DNA from: an uncultured Holdemanella sp.
GTDB lineage: Bacteria; Bacillota_I; Bacilli_A; Erysipelotrichales; Erysipelotrichaceae
Reading direction: 5' to 3'
Length of the DNA stretch: 44,861 bases
Assembly: GCF_934772795.1 (NCBI RefSeq)
Contig: NZ_CAKVMR010000010.1
Span: 1-44,861, forward strand
Position 1 is the stretch's first letter. The number at the start of each line of letters is the position of its first letter. Both the position numbers and the translations under genes were made by a program. The notes under the pieces were generated by a model, which worked only from the letters and a program-made list of their open reading frames with translations, had not been told where the DNA came from and searched no databases. Shown here piece by piece: positions 1-7,756 of the stretch.

Positions 1-99
1 GAAACAACTTAAAGATAAATACAAATAAATCAAGGTAGTTGTATTTGTATCAAAATGTTGATTTTTGACACTACCAACAAAAGAAGGAGGAAAAGACTT

Positions 100-438
100 A
101 TGAAAAAGAGAACGATGTATATTTTATGTTTATCTGCAGTTGTAGGAGTTTGTACCTTTAAAGCATTTGCAGCAAGTTATCATGAGCCTATCCAAGTAGA
201 AAGTTCTACTATAGATGTTGATGCTGATTCAGAGGTACAGGCTCAACAATATGTGGATTTTAAATTTAAAGGATTGAAGAATAGTCAGCATATTATTCTA
301 GTAAAAGGTGGTGGCTATTTGCTTAATGAAGATGGTTCTGATGTGGATAAATCTGATTTACAGGATGGGGATCGAATTATCACAGTTAAGCAGGCAAAAG
401 AAATTGAAAAAGCATCATATTTAGAGAATGAAGATTAA
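100..438 (+). CDS. small secreted protein (paralog A)
   Basis: This encodes about 112 residues and I do not recognise the family. I chose the ATG at 100 because AAGGAGG lies just upstream; an in-frame ATG at 55 has no such site. Residues 1 to about 25 look like a Sec signal peptide: a Lys/Arg start, a hydrophobic core and an AFA|AS cleavage site. The mature part is acidic, without cysteines, and ends with the motif ITVKQAKEI. The next gene has a signal peptide, similar length and the related motif ITVKEAKEI, so the two are diverged tandem paralogs, probably co-transcribed. The protein is likely exported and acts outside the cell or at its surface. Function is unknown; an inhibitor-like or pro-domain-like role is possible but unsupported. 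Confidence 0.8.
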   Translation: MKKRTMYILCLSAVVGVCTFKAFAASYHEPIQVESSTIDVDADSEVQAQQYVDFKFKGLKNSQHIILVKGGGYLLNEDGSDVDKSDLQDGDRIITVKQAKEIEKASYLENED

Positions 439-455
439 TGGATGGGGGTGAAACA

Positions 456-776
456 ATGAAAAAGATTCGACTATTGATTCCTTTGTTTATTGGTTTAGTT
501 GCTGTTACAGCTTATCCAGCTTTCGCAAGATCGAGTGAAGAACCGGTCAATGTTGAAGAAGTGAATGAAACAAATGAGGATGTAGGCTATTTTCCTGGAT
601 GTGATGATGATGAAAAAGTGATTCCATTAGGGGATGGCTTTCTAGGTGGAGAAGCTTACTTACAAAATGGGGATGAAGAGCTCTACTTGAATAGTGAAAC
701 GGATTCAAGTGCAATTACTGTTAAAGAAGCAAAGGAAATCTTAAAAAGCCGACAGGCAGAGTCTGACAATCAATAA
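456..776 (+). CDS. small secreted protein (paralog B)
   Basis: This encodes about 106 residues of unknown function. The start at 456 follows a GGGGGTG ribosome binding site; an ATG at 438 overlaps the upstream stop but has no such site. The N-terminus has a basic start, a hydrophobic core and an AFA|RS signal-peptidase-like site. The mature region is strongly acidic (a run of Glu/Asp, including a CDDDE stretch) and has the C-terminal motif ITVKEAKEI, matching ITVKQAKEI in the gene 18 bp upstream. Tight spacing and a single downstream terminator at 793-829 indicate one operon with its paralog. One cysteine is present in the mature part. I infer a secreted product only. Confidence 0.8.
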   Translation: MKKIRLLIPLFIGLVAVTAYPAFARSSEEPVNVEEVNETNEDVGYFPGCDDDEKVIPLGDGFLGGEAYLQNGDEELYLNSETDSSAITVKEAKEILKSRQAESDNQ

Positions 777-792
777 TTTAGGCTAGCAATGT

Positions 793-829
793 AAAATACC
801 ATACACATGATATGTATGGTATTTTTTTT
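793..829 (+). terminator. Rho-independent terminator of the small secreted protein pair
   Basis: The arms AATACCATACA and TGTATGGTATT form a perfect stem around a 7-nt loop and are followed by a run of T. It lies 17 bp after the stop of the second secreted-protein gene. Confidence 0.85.
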
Positions 830-835
830 GAATCC

Positions 836-1321
836 TTATTCGTTTTTGTCGTTAAGATTATTGATGTTACCTGTGATAACTGTGAATTTTTCTTCGGAGT
901 TGTTTGATTCTTTTTCGTCATTCAATTTTTTTGTAGTGCTTTTACCTGTGTTTCCATCAATTCTTTTTCTGACGTTTCTCTGTATTTCTTGAATGAGATT
1001 GGGATCATATATTTGTGATTTCTTGTTTAAAGATTCTTCTTCTGAAATCAGGTGGTTTGAGCAATCGAAACATACGGATTGCATCTCATATAAATAGGAA
1101 ATTAGATTGTCGCCAAGAGCATCATTATTCAACAATGTAAAAGTAACTTTAGGATGTATACATTCACTTTTGTTTTTAGAAGAACTATGACTCTTTTCAG
1201 CTTCCACCTGAAATGAAAGGCTGTCTATTTCAAATAGTTGGCTGATCATATTACCTATATCCGTGACTGTTAATGTTGTGTCAGGAATAGAATTGTATCC
1301 GTTTAGCCATTCAAAAGACAC
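836..1321 (-). pseudogene. 5'-truncated hypothetical gene at a recombination junction
   Basis: This open frame of about 161 codons starts only with GTG at 1321, has no ribosome binding site, and has an in-frame stop a few codons upstream. Its first residues read like the interior of a protein. The opposite-strand relaxase fragment loses its homologous part at the same place (about 1310-1325), so both genes appear cut by one breakpoint. The middle carries CFDC in a short hydrophobic segment; the C-terminus is rich in Lys, Asn, Ser and Glu. I do not recognise the family. It may be the 3' part of an element-borne gene, or not translated at all. Confidence 0.35.
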
Positions 1322-1595
1322 ATTAGAAAAACTAGAATCCTATGTAGACTTACTAGATAAACAGATGAATGAATTACTGGTGCAAAGAAAGTATTTGTAT
1401 TCCAGATCCTACAAAGAAAAGGATCTAATTGCCAAGGCAAAACTATCCGAAGAAGCAAAAGCACTAACGCCGGATATTAAAGAATTAAGAAGTCAGATCA
1501 AGAGTCTAGACTATATAAGAAAACGTTCATCAAAGTATAGAAAGTATAATAAACAGTTAGAAAAAAATCTGAATATGCATAAACAAAGAGCTTGA
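1312..1595 (+). pseudogene. relaxase/mobilization protein, C-terminal remnant
   Basis: The frame encodes a charged helical segment with LDKQMNELLVQRKYLYSRSY followed by KELRSQIKSLDYIRKRS, ending in KYNKQLEKNLNMHKQRA. This resembles the C-terminal coiled coil of relaxases from conjugative or mobilizable elements of Firmicutes, where an LRKEIKLCEDIxxRS-like segment is common. The catalytic N-terminal domain is absent; the upstream part of the frame (1263 to about 1311) reads antisense through another broken gene. Two shorter copies of the same tail occur at 3123-3182 and 13257-13298, each followed by the same hairpin and a convergent XRE-TPR gene. I infer debris of an integrated element. Confidence 0.6.
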
Positions 1596-1619
1596 GTAAA
1601 TGATGTTTTACCCAAGCTT
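1589..1619. terminator. shared bidirectional hairpin between relaxase tail and XRE-TPR gene 1
   Basis: AGCTTGAGTAAA and TTTACCCAAGCT form a 12-bp stem with one mismatch. It overlaps the end of the relaxase fragment and lies 29 bp beyond the stop of the convergent regulator; read on the minus strand it is followed by a T-rich stretch. Confidence 0.7.
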
Positions 1620-1647
1620 TAATTAATGATAAATAAGTGCGATTTTC

Positions 1648-2952
1648 TTAACTTTGTGAAGTGGTAAAGAGTGTAGAACTTTTTAATGTTAAATCTTTAT
1701 CGTTAAATGATTTGATGTCAATAAGGATTTTGATCATCATATCTTTATTGTTGGTTTCTGTATAGTAATCCAAAATAAAGTTTTGAATAAGTGGAATATC
1801 TTCGTATACATTGTTCTGCAAGAGTGACTGATAATACAAAATGATATTTTTTTCAAAATCAACATTTTGTTTTTGAATACGAGCACTAATAGCTTGCAAA
1901 AAAGGCTTATAAAAATCGTCTGCATATTCTAAATGAGATTCTATATAATCTAAACATTTTAGATACTCATTCTGTTTGTAATATGAATATGGTATGAAAT
2001 AACATAAATCAGGAGATTTATCTCCAAATTTAGTAGACAAACTAGTTTCGATAATACACTCTTCAAATTGATTATTTAATAAGTAGCACCAAGCTAGACT
2101 GTGGTGTATTTTTGCAACATGTTCTTTGTTTGATTGATTGATATCACTTAATAATTCTTTTAATTTAGCTGTTGCAAAATCATATAATCCCATACTAATT
2201 AAGCAATTGCATTGTGAAAAATCAATGTAGAACAGAGTAGTATAGTTATTTAGTCGATTAAAGATATTTCTAGCTTTTTCACAATATGAATAAGCTAAAG
2301 CTACACGATTAGTACGAGCACATAAACTGATTAGTTGGAAAAGAGAATATGCATATACTTTAGAATTACTTGAAGACAGTTCTAAAGATTTGTTTAAGTA
2401 ATTTTCAGCAATGAAAATGGAAACACTTTTTCGCTTGTAGTATATGCCTAGCAAACAGTAAAAGATGGATATGTTAGCTAGTGATAATGCGTCTAAATTT
2501 GATTCGACTAATTCTCTAATATATTCTATTTGTGTATTATTATTGCTAATACGCATATGATAGTGTAATTCTATGATTTTAAAAACAAAATAAGCACTAG
2601 AATTTTCATAGATATTAGTGTTTTCCACTGCTTTTTTTAAAATATCGGATTCTTCTGTCTGGTTAGCAAAAAATAAAGCTTTAAAGGCCTCGTTAAGAAT
2701 ATCACATGCTTCATCATACAGTTGTTGATTTTCATCGAATGAAATATCATAGAAATTACTTAATTGTTGTATAGTTCCATTTGGAAAATTTCTCTTCCCA
2801 TTTTCTAGATCGCTTAAGAAACCTTTGTTCATCCGAATTGAATCTGCAACATATGCTAAAGATAGACCGTCATTTATTCTGTAGTTTCGAAAAAATCCAC
2901 CAATATTATTTATTTTATGTTGTGACTTTGGAATTTGCTTGACAAATGGCAT
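1648..2952 (-). CDS. XRE-TPR transcriptional regulator 1
   Basis: 434 residues. Residues ~20-75 form an XRE-type helix-turn-helix (core LSLAYVADSIRMNKGFLSDL, then ENGKRNF). The remainder is helical with repeated aromatic/leucine patterns typical of TPR arrays, as in the PlcR/Rgg/PrgX type of peptide-responsive regulators, although those are usually near 300 residues. The ATG at 2952 follows GAGGTGAT. From residue ~315 to 427 it is almost identical to the regulators at 3235-4539 and 13351-14667, whereas the N-terminal two thirds are clearly diverged. Unlike those two, it has no divergent transporter, because module copy 2 abuts its upstream region. It probably binds DNA in response to an intracellular ligand; a peptide ligand is an inference. 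Confidence 0.85.
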   Translation of the reverse strand: MPFVKQIPKSQHKINNIGGFFRNYRINDGLSLAYVADSIRMNKGFLSDLENGKRNFPNGTIQQLSNFYDISFDENQQLYDEACDILNEAFKALFFANQTEESDILKKAVENTNIYENSSAYFVFKIIELHYHMRISNNNTQIEYIRELVESNLDALSLANISIFYCLLGIYYKRKSVSIFIAENYLNKSLELSSSNSKVYAYSLFQLISLCARTNRVALAYSYCEKARNIFNRLNNYTTLFYIDFSQCNCLISMGLYDFATAKLKELLSDINQSNKEHVAKIHHSLAWCYLLNNQFEECIIETSLSTKFGDKSPDLCYFIPYSYYKQNEYLKCLDYIESHLEYADDFYKPFLQAISARIQKQNVDFEKNIILYYQSLLQNNVYEDIPLIQNFILDYYTETNNKDMMIKILIDIKSFNDKDLTLKSSTLFTTSQS

Positions 2953-3007
2953 AAGATTATCACCTCATTGCAATAATAATATCATAAATATATGGTAGTA
3001 ATGTTAG

Positions 3008-3115
3008 TTATTTATTTTTAAGATTAATTAAGTTTACGCAGTTAGCGATTATGCTTGTGATAATTGCTTTTTCGTCTAAATTTAAATTTTGTAATTCTTT
3101 TAAAGAACTATAGTT
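3008..3115 (-). pseudogene. tail of a small XRE repressor (remnant 1)
   Basis: The frame reads NYSSLKELQNLNLDEKAI followed by ANCVNLINLKNK and a stop. It matches, after correcting a frameshift, the tail of the better preserved remnant at 4595-4854. The N-terminal helix-turn-helix is missing, because sequence upstream of 3116 belongs to the relaxase tail of the next module copy. It is debris without expected function, but it helps define the edge of the duplicated unit. Confidence 0.55.
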
Positions 3116-3122
3116 CTCTACG

Positions 3123-3182
3123 TATAGAGAGTATAATAAACAACTAGAACAGAAAAGGGATTTAGATAAACAAAGAGCTTGA
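3123..3182 (+). pseudogene. relaxase C-terminal tail, copy 2
   Basis: Twenty codons encode YREYNKQLEQKRDLDKQRA and a stop, matching the end of the relaxase fragment at 1312-1595 (YRKYNKQLEKNLNMHKQRA). Only the extreme 3' end of the gene is kept. It abuts the repressor tail at 3115. Confidence 0.6.
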
Positions 3183-3205
3183 GTAAATGAGGTTTTACTC
3201 AAGCT
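3176..3205. terminator. shared hairpin, module copy 2
   Basis: AGCTTGAGTAAA and TTTACTCAAGCT form a perfect 12-bp stem. It sits 30 bp past the stop of the convergent XRE-TPR gene 2 and overlaps the end of the relaxase tail, as in the other two copies. Confidence 0.75.
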
Positions 3206-3234
3206 TTAATTAATGATAAATAAGTGCTGTTTTC

Positions 3235-4539
3235 TTAATTTGATGAATCAACAAAGAGTGTAGAACTTTTTAATGTTAAATCTTTATCATTAAATGATTT
3301 GATGTCAATAAGGATTTTGATCATCATATCTTTATTGTTGGTTTCTGTATAGTAATCCAAAATAAAGTTTTGAATAAGTGGAATATCTTCGTACACATTG
3401 TTCTGCAAGAGTGACTCATAATACAAAATGATATTTTTTTCAAAATCAACATTTTGTTTTTGAGTACGAGCACTTATAGCTAGTAAAAAAGGCTTGTAAA
3501 AATCGTCTGCATATTCTAGATGAGATTCTATATAATCTAAACATTTTAGATACTCATTCTGTTTGTAATATGAATAGGGTATGAAATAACATAAACCACA
3601 AGATGGATCTTTGTTTTCAATTGCTAGATTTGTGTATTTTATACATTCACTGTATTGACAGTTTAATAGATAGCACCAAGCTAAACTATGATAAATGGAT
3701 GAAATATATTTATTACTCGATTGGTCAATATTGTTTAGTAATTCTGTTAGCTTTTGAATTGAGCTTTCATAGAGTCCTAAGTTTGTTAAACAATTACATT
3801 GAAAAAAATCAATAAAAAACATTGTTGTATAGTTTTGTAATCGATTGAAGATGCTTCTGGATTTCTCGCAATATGTATATGCTAACGCAGATCTGTTTGT
3901 TTCAGCATATATACTGATTAGTTCAAATGTGCAAAGTGCAGCAATGTCAGGAATATTTGAAGATAAAGAAAAACATTTTTTAAAGTACTTTTCAGCCACA
4001 AAATTTGTAGATGGATTTCTTTTATAATAAATACCTAAAATACAATAAAAGATTGATAGATCTTTGGAATTAATGGCATCTAAATTAGACTCGATTATTT
4101 TTTTTGTATCATTAATAAAGGTTTCATTACAATTAAATCGTATTAGATAAAAAAGATTTAAAAGATTAAATAAAAAAAATCCACTGCTATTTTCATATAT
4201 GTCTCGTTTACTTAAAATTAATTCCAGTAATTGTTTCTCTTTAAAAGTGTTGGAATTACATAGAGCGTGAAATATTTCATCAATATTATTTTCTAATTCT
4301 ATGTAAAATTTAAGAGAATCATCGAATTTTAAGTCATAAAAATCATTTAATTGGTTAATGGTTCCATCAGGGAAATTTCTTTTACCGTTTTCTAAATCAC
4401 TTAAAAAACCCTTGTTCATAGAAATTGCATCGGCGACGTATGTTAATGAAAGTCCATCAATAATTCTTTGATGTCTAAAATATGCACCTGTCAAATTTAA
4501 ATTTTCTGTATAAATTGGAATTTTATGTTTATATGGCAT
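3235..4539 (-). CDS. XRE-TPR transcriptional regulator 2
   Basis: 434 residues, the same length as regulator 1. Residues ~20-75 carry the XRE helix-turn-helix (LSLTYVADAISMNKGFLSDL, then ENGKRNF); the rest is TPR-like. The start at 4539 follows a GAGGTGAT site. The C-terminal ~115 residues are nearly identical to regulators 1 and 3, and identity with regulator 3 begins slightly earlier, at YTNLAIENKDPSC. The gene is divergent from the ABC-2 operon at 5048-7619, with a decayed XRE repressor and a promoter between them. I infer that it controls that operon through GTTAGTAAACAT at 4983. Its ligand is unknown. Confidence 0.85.
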   Translation of the reverse strand: MPYKHKIPIYTENLNLTGAYFRHQRIIDGLSLTYVADAISMNKGFLSDLENGKRNFPDGTINQLNDFYDLKFDDSLKFYIELENNIDEIFHALCNSNTFKEKQLLELILSKRDIYENSSGFFLFNLLNLFYLIRFNCNETFINDTKKIIESNLDAINSKDLSIFYCILGIYYKRNPSTNFVAEKYFKKCFSLSSNIPDIAALCTFELISIYAETNRSALAYTYCEKSRSIFNRLQNYTTMFFIDFFQCNCLTNLGLYESSIQKLTELLNNIDQSSNKYISSIYHSLAWCYLLNCQYSECIKYTNLAIENKDPSCGLCYFIPYSYYKQNEYLKCLDYIESHLEYADDFYKPFLLAISARTQKQNVDFEKNIILYYESLLQNNVYEDIPLIQNFILDYYTETNNKDMMIKILIDIKSFNDKDLTLKSSTLFVDSSN

Positions 4540-4594
4540 AAAAGCATCACCTCAGTGGATTAATAGTAACATAAAGTGATGTGTATTTCTTGTT

Positions 4595-4854
4595 TTATTT
4601 TTTTATTAAGTTTACTAAATTTACACAATTAGCGAGTATGGTTGAAATGATTGGTTTTCATCTAGTTCCAAATCGTTAAGCCCTTTTAAAATACTATAAT
4701 TATCAATTATGATCTTCTCATATATATTAGAAGATTCAGGAGTACTTCTTATACTAGTTCGTCCTAATATAAAATCTGTAGAAACACTAAAGTAATCAGC
4801 TAGAAGACATAACTCATAAATATCAATGTCCTCTTGTTTCATTCTATTTTCCAA
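4595..4854 (-). pseudogene. small XRE repressor, truncated and frameshifted (remnant 2)
   Basis: The readable part starts inside a helix-turn-helix (ENRMKQEDI, equivalent to ENGKRQPDI in Cro/CI-type repressors) and continues with LADYFSVSTDFILGRT, a classic segment of small Firmicutes XRE repressors. The recognition helix and everything before it are lost. Near 4660 a one-base shift relative to remnant 1 moves the frame; the shifted frame continues ILANCVNLVNLI to a stop at 4595. Nothing suggests a functional product. Confidence 0.65.
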
Positions 4855-4982
4855 ACGTAATTTTTAACGTTATTCTTCATATTATAATTTTAGTATTTTA
4901 AAACTTTTTATATACTCATTAATTGGGTTAGCACACATTTAGAATAGGTATTGATACACGTCTAAAGTGTAGCAATCATATA

Positions 4983-5029
4983 GTTAGTAAACATACGAAA
5001 GTTGAATTTAGAATAGTTGTTTATATAAT
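4983..5029 (+). promoter_or_regulatory. promoter and putative XRE-TPR activator site of ABC operon 1
   Basis: TTGAAT (5002-5007) and TATAAT (5024-5029) are separated by 16 nt. GTTAGTAAACAT at 4983-4994 ends 7 nt before the -35 box. The same dodecamer occurs with the same 7-nt gap upstream of the exporter operon at 14873. The position just upstream of -35 suits an activator. The binding protein is inferred to be the divergent XRE-TPR regulator. Confidence 0.7.
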
Positions 5030-5047
5030 ATGGAAAGGTGATGATTG

Positions 5048-6037
5048 ATGGAAAACATTATAGAAATTACGAATGTACGGAAAATATACCGCACATATCA
5101 GAAAAAGAGTGGGTTAAAAAATATGATTAAAAATATTATTTATCCTGACTTTAAAGATTTTATAGCTGTGGATGATATGAGTTTTTGTATACGTAAAGGT
5201 GATATTGTTGGCTATATTGGACCAAATGGTGCTGGAAAAAGTACCACAATAAAAATGTTAACAGGAATCTTGATGCCAACTAGTGGAATGATTAAAGTGT
5301 TTGGAAAAGATCCTTTAAAGTATAGAAAGGAAAATTCTAAACATATTGGAGTTGTTTTTGGTCAGAAGAGTCAGCTTTGGTGGGATATTCCAGCTATAGA
5401 AAGCTTAGAACTATTAAAAGAGATTTATAAAGTTCCTGATTGTGATTTTAAAGATAGAGTAGAAAAATATGCTGATATGTTGCAGGTAAAGGAATTTTTG
5501 AATTTGCCAGTAAGACAGATGAGTTTGGGTCAAAGAATGAAGTGTGATTTAATTGCGGCATTAATACATGATCCATCCATATTGTTTTTAGATGAACCAA
5601 CTATTGGTTTGGATGTGGCAACAAAGGATAGGCTAAGAGAATTTATTTTGGAGTTAAATAGAACAAAGAAGGTAACTGTATTTTTGACAACACATGATAT
5701 GCAGGATGTGGAAAAATTATGTAATCGAGTAATTTTAATCAATCATGGGCGAATGTTATATGATGGGAATTTAGAGAATGTAAAGGAAAAATATATACGG
5801 TATCGAAATTTAAAAGTTGTATTTAATAAGACGTATTCTATTGATGAATTAAAGTTTTTAGAAGACTTTCAAGATCTTCGTATACAGAATTTAGATGATA
5901 AAACTATGCTGATTCAATACAATTACAAACTTTATTCGGTTACAGATATTGTGAGTTGCTTATTAAAAAATACAGAGGTTGCAGACTTTTCAATCAAGGA
6001 CCTAGAAATAGAAGATGTAATTAAAGAGGTATGTTAA
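5048..6037 (+). CDS. ABC-2 type transporter ATP-binding protein (COG4586-like)
   Basis: 329 residues from the ATG at 5048, chosen because GGAAAGGTG lies 7 nt upstream. It is the cytoplasmic ATPase of a three-gene transporter. Walker A GPNGAGKST starts at residue 58. A signature-like MSLGQRMK, Walker B ILFLDEPTIGLD and switch histidine TTHD follow. An N-terminal segment before the ABC core and a C-terminal extension of ~90 residues after it fit the COG4586 family, which is usually encoded with two ABC-2 permeases of the COG4587 and COG3694 types, exactly as here. The next gene starts 1 nt after its stop. The substrate of this family is not established. Confidence 0.9.
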   Translation: MENIIEITNVRKIYRTYQKKSGLKNMIKNIIYPDFKDFIAVDDMSFCIRKGDIVGYIGPNGAGKSTTIKMLTGILMPTSGMIKVFGKDPLKYRKENSKHIGVVFGQKSQLWWDIPAIESLELLKEIYKVPDCDFKDRVEKYADMLQVKEFLNLPVRQMSLGQRMKCDLIAALIHDPSILFLDEPTIGLDVATKDRLREFILELNRTKKVTVFLTTHDMQDVEKLCNRVILINHGRMLYDGNLENVKEKYIRYRNLKVVFNKTYSIDELKFLEDFQDLRIQNLDDKTMLIQYNYKLYSVTDIVSCLLKNTEVADFSIKDLEIEDVIKEVC

Positions 6038-6038
6038 T

Positions 6039-6824
6039 ATGTATCGTGTTTTATGGGCTTATTTAAAACAACAATATTCATCTTTAACAGCTTATAAATC
6101 TGCTTTTTGCATGACATTAGTCAATGTGTTTATACGAATCTATGCCTATGCAATGTTATGGATGACATTATATAAGCAGAATGCTTCTTTATTTGGAAAT
6201 ATTGATCTAAATCAAATGCTGCTTTATAGTATATTTTCAATATCTTTATCACAGGCATTTACTTGGTGGGATGGTCCACATATTTATGTGGAAGAAAATA
6301 TAAAAAATGGAAGAATTATATGTGATTTACTCAAGCCAATGGAATTACAAACACAATTGTTTTTAAGAACTCTTTCTTCAACAGTGGTTAATCTTTGCAT
6401 TTTCACAATTCCTTCTTTTTTAATATCAACTTGGTTTTTTAAACTAGAGCTAAATGTGAATTTAATTGGAGCTTTAATTACTTTCGTACTTGGCTTTTTA
6501 TTGTTGTTTTCAATGAATTATATTTTATCTTTAATTTGTTTTTTAAGTCTTGATCTAGAAGGATATCTCTATATTTTTCATGCTCTGATTGCATTTTGTT
6601 CAGGACAAGTGGTTCCTTTATGGTTTTATCCGGATTTTCTTTTAAGAATAATAAACTGGTTACCTTTTAAATATGTATTTTACGAGCCATTGCTTCTTTT
6701 TATTCGAAATGGCAATCTCTTTCAAACCGTTTGTTTTCAAGTGATTTGGATTTTTATATTATCTTTGATTGGACGCTTTATGTGGAAATGTGTATCGAAG
6801 AAAATCGTTGTACAAGGAGGTTAG
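6039..6824 (+). CDS. ABC-2 permease (COG4587-like)
   Basis: 261 residues with about six hydrophobic segments, the usual size for one membrane subunit of this three-component family. The ATG at 6039 follows AAAGAGGT and lies directly after the stop of the ATPase gene, so translation is probably coupled. Conserved-looking features include the cytoplasmic segment NGRIICDLLKPMELQTQLF between membrane helices and LPFKYVFYEPLL near the end. It should pair with the next gene product to form the transmembrane channel. Direction of transport (export) is inferred from the ABC-2 class. Confidence 0.85.
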   Translation: MYRVLWAYLKQQYSSLTAYKSAFCMTLVNVFIRIYAYAMLWMTLYKQNASLFGNIDLNQMLLYSIFSISLSQAFTWWDGPHIYVEENIKNGRIICDLLKPMELQTQLFLRTLSSTVVNLCIFTIPSFLISTWFFKLELNVNLIGALITFVLGFLLLFSMNYILSLICFLSLDLEGYLYIFHALIAFCSGQVVPLWFYPDFLLRIINWLPFKYVFYEPLLLFIRNGNLFQTVCFQVIWIFILSLIGRFMWKCVSKKIVVQGG

Positions 6825-6827
6825 GGT

Positions 6828-7619
6828 ATGGAAAGTGTTCAACTATATTTTGATCTAATAAAAGCGGGCTTAAAGCGGTTTGCTGAATATCGTTCAAGTT
6901 TTATTGCAGGATTCGTCGGGCTTATCATGATCAACGGTTCTTCTATTCTCTTGATCTGGGTCATGTTGAAAAACTTTCATACACTAAATGAATGGACTTT
7001 TTGGCAGATAGTCTTTAATTATTGTTTATTCTTATCTTGTTTAGGATTTCATAATACTTTTTTTAGACATATTAGTGATTTAGAAAATCATATTGTGAAT
7101 GGAACATTTGACCGGTTCCTGCTAAGACCGGTGAGTCCTCTTTTACAATTAGCATCTGAAAAAATTAGTATTACAGATTTATGTGATTTCACAACGGGAA
7201 TGATTGGAGCTTTATTTGCGGCAAAAATGTTACATATCCAAATTACATTTGGTTTTATGTTTGGATTTATAGTCTCGATTATAAATGGAGTGTATGTATT
7301 TACCGCAATTCTTTTTTCAGTAAGTTGTATATCTTTTTGGACCATGAAATCAAAATCTATTTTATATAGTACAAATGAAATACAGGAAAGTGTACAACAT
7401 TATCCGATAAGTATATTTAATAAAGCATTTAAGTTTATTGTTACGGTACTATTACCGTATGGTTTGGTAAATTATTATCCATCTTTAATTCTGTTAAATA
7501 AAGTGAATGTGCATTGGGTGTATGTCATTATGATTGCTTTAGTCGACATGATTTATGGTGTGATAGGAGCCTTTTTATGGCGAAGAGGACTGAAAAGATA
7601 TAATGGTTCAGGTTCTTAG
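6828..7619 (+). CDS. ABC-2 permease (COG3694-like)
   Basis: 263 residues and about six membrane segments. The start at 6828 follows AAGGAGG and lies 3 nt after the previous stop. It has the segment VNGTFDRFLLRPVSPLLQLA after the second membrane helix, equivalent to NGRIICDLLKPMELQTQLF in the partner, as is typical of the COG4587/COG3694 pairs. It completes the ATPase-permease-permease operon. A very short gene (7636) with its own ribosome binding site follows 16 nt later, so the transcript may run into the second ABC operon; no terminator is visible between them. Confidence 0.85.
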   Translation: MESVQLYFDLIKAGLKRFAEYRSSFIAGFVGLIMINGSSILLIWVMLKNFHTLNEWTFWQIVFNYCLFLSCLGFHNTFFRHISDLENHIVNGTFDRFLLRPVSPLLQLASEKISITDLCDFTTGMIGALFAAKMLHIQITFGFMFGFIVSIINGVYVFTAILFSVSCISFWTMKSKSILYSTNEIQESVQHYPISIFNKAFKFIVTVLLPYGLVNYYPSLILLNKVNVHWVYVIMIALVDMIYGVIGAFLWRRGLKRYNGSGS

Positions 7620-7635
7620 AAAGTAGGTGATGAAT

Positions 7636-7719
7636 ATGGATGATAGATTAAATCATGAACAAAAAATGTTTTCAAAAACAAATTGGGAATTTACCAAAAA
7701 AATTGTGGAAAGTATTTGA
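7636..7719 (+). CDS. 27-residue peptide between two ABC operons
   Basis: A 28-codon frame opens at ATG 7636, 6 nt after AGGTG; an in-frame ATG at 7630 overlaps that site. The peptide starts MDDRLNHEQKMF and ends FTKKIVESI. It is charged, has no hydrophobic signal segment, no cysteine and no double-glycine motif. It lies between the COG3694-type permease and a BcrA/LanF-like ABC operon, the position where a bacteriocin or pheromone precursor could sit. It could be such a precursor, a truncated gene start, or a leader peptide. No family was recognised. Confidence 0.45.
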   Translation: MDDRLNHEQKMFSKTNWEFTKKIVESI

Positions 7720-7756
7720 ATTTGTAATTTAAAAAATATACACAAAGGAGGTCGCA

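Noticed and set aside
807..992. Hydrophobic plus-strand frame after the first terminator
   Set aside because: It is antisense to the broken gene at 836-1321, starts inside the terminator and is rich in Phe/Leu/Ser as expected from reading an AT-rich gene backwards.
1263..1311. N-terminal 16 codons of the relaxase-like frame as a genuine start
   Set aside because: This part reads antisense to the truncated gene at 836-1321 and lacks relaxase character; the homologous part starts near 1312.
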